The notes beneath the pieces are model-generated. The model was not told the origin of the DNA, searched no databases, and saw only the letters and a program-made list of their open reading frames with translations. Below, piece after piece: positions 8,632-10,000 of a stretch of 10,000 bases of DNA. Within the stretch, counting starts at the first letter, position 1, and every line of letters starts with the position of its first letter. Source of the DNA: Chrysomallon squamiferum (taxonomy: Eukaryota; Mollusca; Gastropoda; Neomphalida; Peltospiridae); NCBI GenBank assembly GCA_012295275.1, contig CM022677.1, positions 27,838,879-27,848,878 of the forward strand. Reading direction: 5' to 3'. A program made the translations under genes and the position numbers.

Positions 8632-9309
8632 TTTTAATTCAACCTTGTCAGCAAAATCTTACTTCAAGAATTATCTTTATCAAAGTTATATTATCTATTC
8701 AGTAAAGTGATCTTTTTATGAAGACTTTAATAGGTGTAGACTTACGTTATGTATTAGGCCTGTTTGAATTGATAAATGAATACGAGATCATTCCTGAGTA
8801 AGAGTTGTCGTTCGTGACTAGGTACTTTTTTCTATTACTTTTAATGTTTATTTCTGCAGACGACAATATAGAGTTGTCGTTCCTGGGTTTTTAAATTTAT
8901 TTATTTATTTATTTTATTTTTTTTTTTTTTTCAACGAATCGGGGAATATCCCTTCACATGAAATAACTGTTAAACAATAAATGCAGGGTTTATTTGTAAA
9001 CTACAATGCAGAATATGAAAGAAGATAGGTCTTAATGTTAATTTTAAATTATCTACTGAACATAATCGACAGTTTTCGTCCTTTTACGATCTTTTTTTTA
9101 AAAATAATATTTAGTTGTCATTTTTACCTATTTTCTTGTTTCGCTTTGTTTTCGAATTTTCGAATTTTCATCTGTGTCTTTTTAAGAAATACCCTTCACA
9201 AAATAAACTGATATCGAAATTCATTCTGCTTTAAAACATACAGTAAATTAGTGTAACTGTCTGAGGTTGTGAAATAATAATATAAAAATAAAATCATAAA
9301 ATACAATAC
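8632..9309. other. gene-free AT-rich sequence
   Basis: Unique AT-rich sequence with one TTTA/T-run (8896-8931) and a possible hairpin at 8857-8885. No frame with coding character, no TSR-like exon at the position the 2.4-kb spacing would predict (about 8.8 kb), and no RNA gene. Confidence 0.4.
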
Positions 9310-9378
9310 AGTAAAATAAATAAATAAATAAAAACAATAAATAAATAAATTAACAAACAAACTAATAAAAAAATAAAG
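9309..9378. repeat. AAAT-rich array
   Basis: Tandem AAAT units (ataaataaataaataaaaac, then ataaataaataaattaac) followed by AAAC and AAAT variants. Confidence 0.8.
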
Positions 9379-9754
9379 AATGTATTAGGCCCTTAACGGC
9401 TGTTAGCTGTATTCAGCCATAAACTGTCCCAGGTCAAAACGGCCCTTTACGGTTTCTAGTCAGTTCAATAGTGCAGAGGTTTTAACACAATTACATTCTA
9501 GTCATTACCTGTCTCCCCCCCCCTTTTGACAAATACAAATATTTTTCTTGTTCATTTATAGATAGCATTATTATTTAACTCTTCAGAAAAATAAAACATA
9601 CTTCACTTCTGAAACGTGTGGCAAAAACGTGACCCAGTTATGTCACATTCAGTTACCAGTTTGTTGAATTTTTAAACTCAGATTCGAGCAAAACAGACTG
9701 GTTGATATTTTGTACAGACTTTGTACATACAAACAATCATTATCCTGCTATTAT
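9379..9754. other. gene-free stretch with a short GC-richer core
   Basis: A GC-richer core at 9380-9455 carries two copies of ggccctt-a/t-acgg. A C9 run lies at 9515-9523. Neither strand shows a convincing exon; it could be a fragment of an interspersed element. Confidence 0.35.
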
Positions 9755-9992
9755 TGTATATGCATACATACATACACTCATACATACATACATACACTCA
9801 TAATACATACATACATACATGCATACATACATACATAGATACATACACTCATACATACATATATACATACATACATACATACATACATACATGCATACAT
9901 ACATACATAGATACATACACTCATACATACATATATACATACATACATACACTCATACATACATACACTCATACATACATACATACATATAT
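9755..9992. repeat. (CATA)n array with a 72-bp higher-order repeat
   Basis: CATA units are interrupted by ACTC, GATA, GCAT and TATA. The landmark catgcatac recurs 72 bp apart (G at 9821 and 9893) with matching downstream phrases (catagatacatacactcatac), so a block was duplicated. Minus-strand Met-Tyr-Val-Cys open frames here are repeat translation. Confidence 0.95.
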
Positions 9993-10000
9993 ACACTTAT

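Noticed and set aside
9740-9996. Minus-strand Met-Tyr-Val-Cys repeat open frames
   Set aside because: Translation of CATA repeats in two frames; the cysteines are periodic artefacts.

Overview
This is an AT-rich, extremely repeat-dense eukaryotic window. It has dinucleotide to tetranucleotide microsatellites, minisatellites with 12-, 28- and 45/36-bp units, and AC/GA/CATA/TCTA/TTTG tracts. Exons are short, GC-richer and separated by introns of about 2.2-2.4 kb. There is no prokaryotic gene layout, and no rRNA, tRNA or CRISPR signal. The repeat spectrum and the type of gene suggest an animal, most plausibly a lophotrochozoan such as a mollusc. The taxon is an inference.

The coding content I can support is on the minus strand. 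Three short exons, A (6391-6236), B (3876-3724) and C (1540-1380), each encode one small cysteine-rich domain. All three share the spacing C-x3-C-x9-C-x5-C-x11-C-x4-C, an R-x-C at the third cysteine, C-x-G at the fourth, and a W-x2-W (or degenerate) motif before the first. This is the layout of a divergent thrombospondin type-1 repeat (TSR). All three acceptors are intron phase 1, as expected for one-exon-one-domain duplication, and A-B-C join in one open frame. The window therefore holds an internal or 3' piece of a secreted or extracellular multi-TSR protein gene. Its 5' part lies to the right of the window, and its 3' end is either exon C or further left.

Layout, left to right: 60-175 CAA-rich; 205-560 TTTA/TTTG array; 828-890 AAC/AAT; 957-1095 ATT array; 1140-1375 ATC/ATT/GTT tract touching the donor of exon C; 1380-1540 exon C; 1666-2825 a 45/36-bp minisatellite of 27 units; 2928-3290 CTAT array; 3300-3717 ACT/ATT/GTT tract touching the donor of exon B; 3724-3876 exon B; 3955-4200 TCTA/TA/TG array; 4250-4372 GATA/CAGA array with a 28-bp unit; 4390-4790 diverged ~75-bp ACT-rich repeat; 4929-5132 12-bp minisatellite; 5186-5420 ATC/ATT; 5471-6233 a 760-bp GTT-rich tract touching the donor of exon A; 6236-6391 exon A; 6468-6943 AC, CATA, GT and a perfect (GA)60; 7040-9750 mostly non-repetitive AT-rich sequence without a recognisable gene, interrupted by GT, AAT, AGT and AAAT arrays; 9755-9992 CATA array.

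The long apparent open frames in the trinucleotide arrays (poly-Leu, poly-Val, poly-Cys, Arg-Glu, Tyr-Ile) are translated microsatellites and are not annotated as genes.
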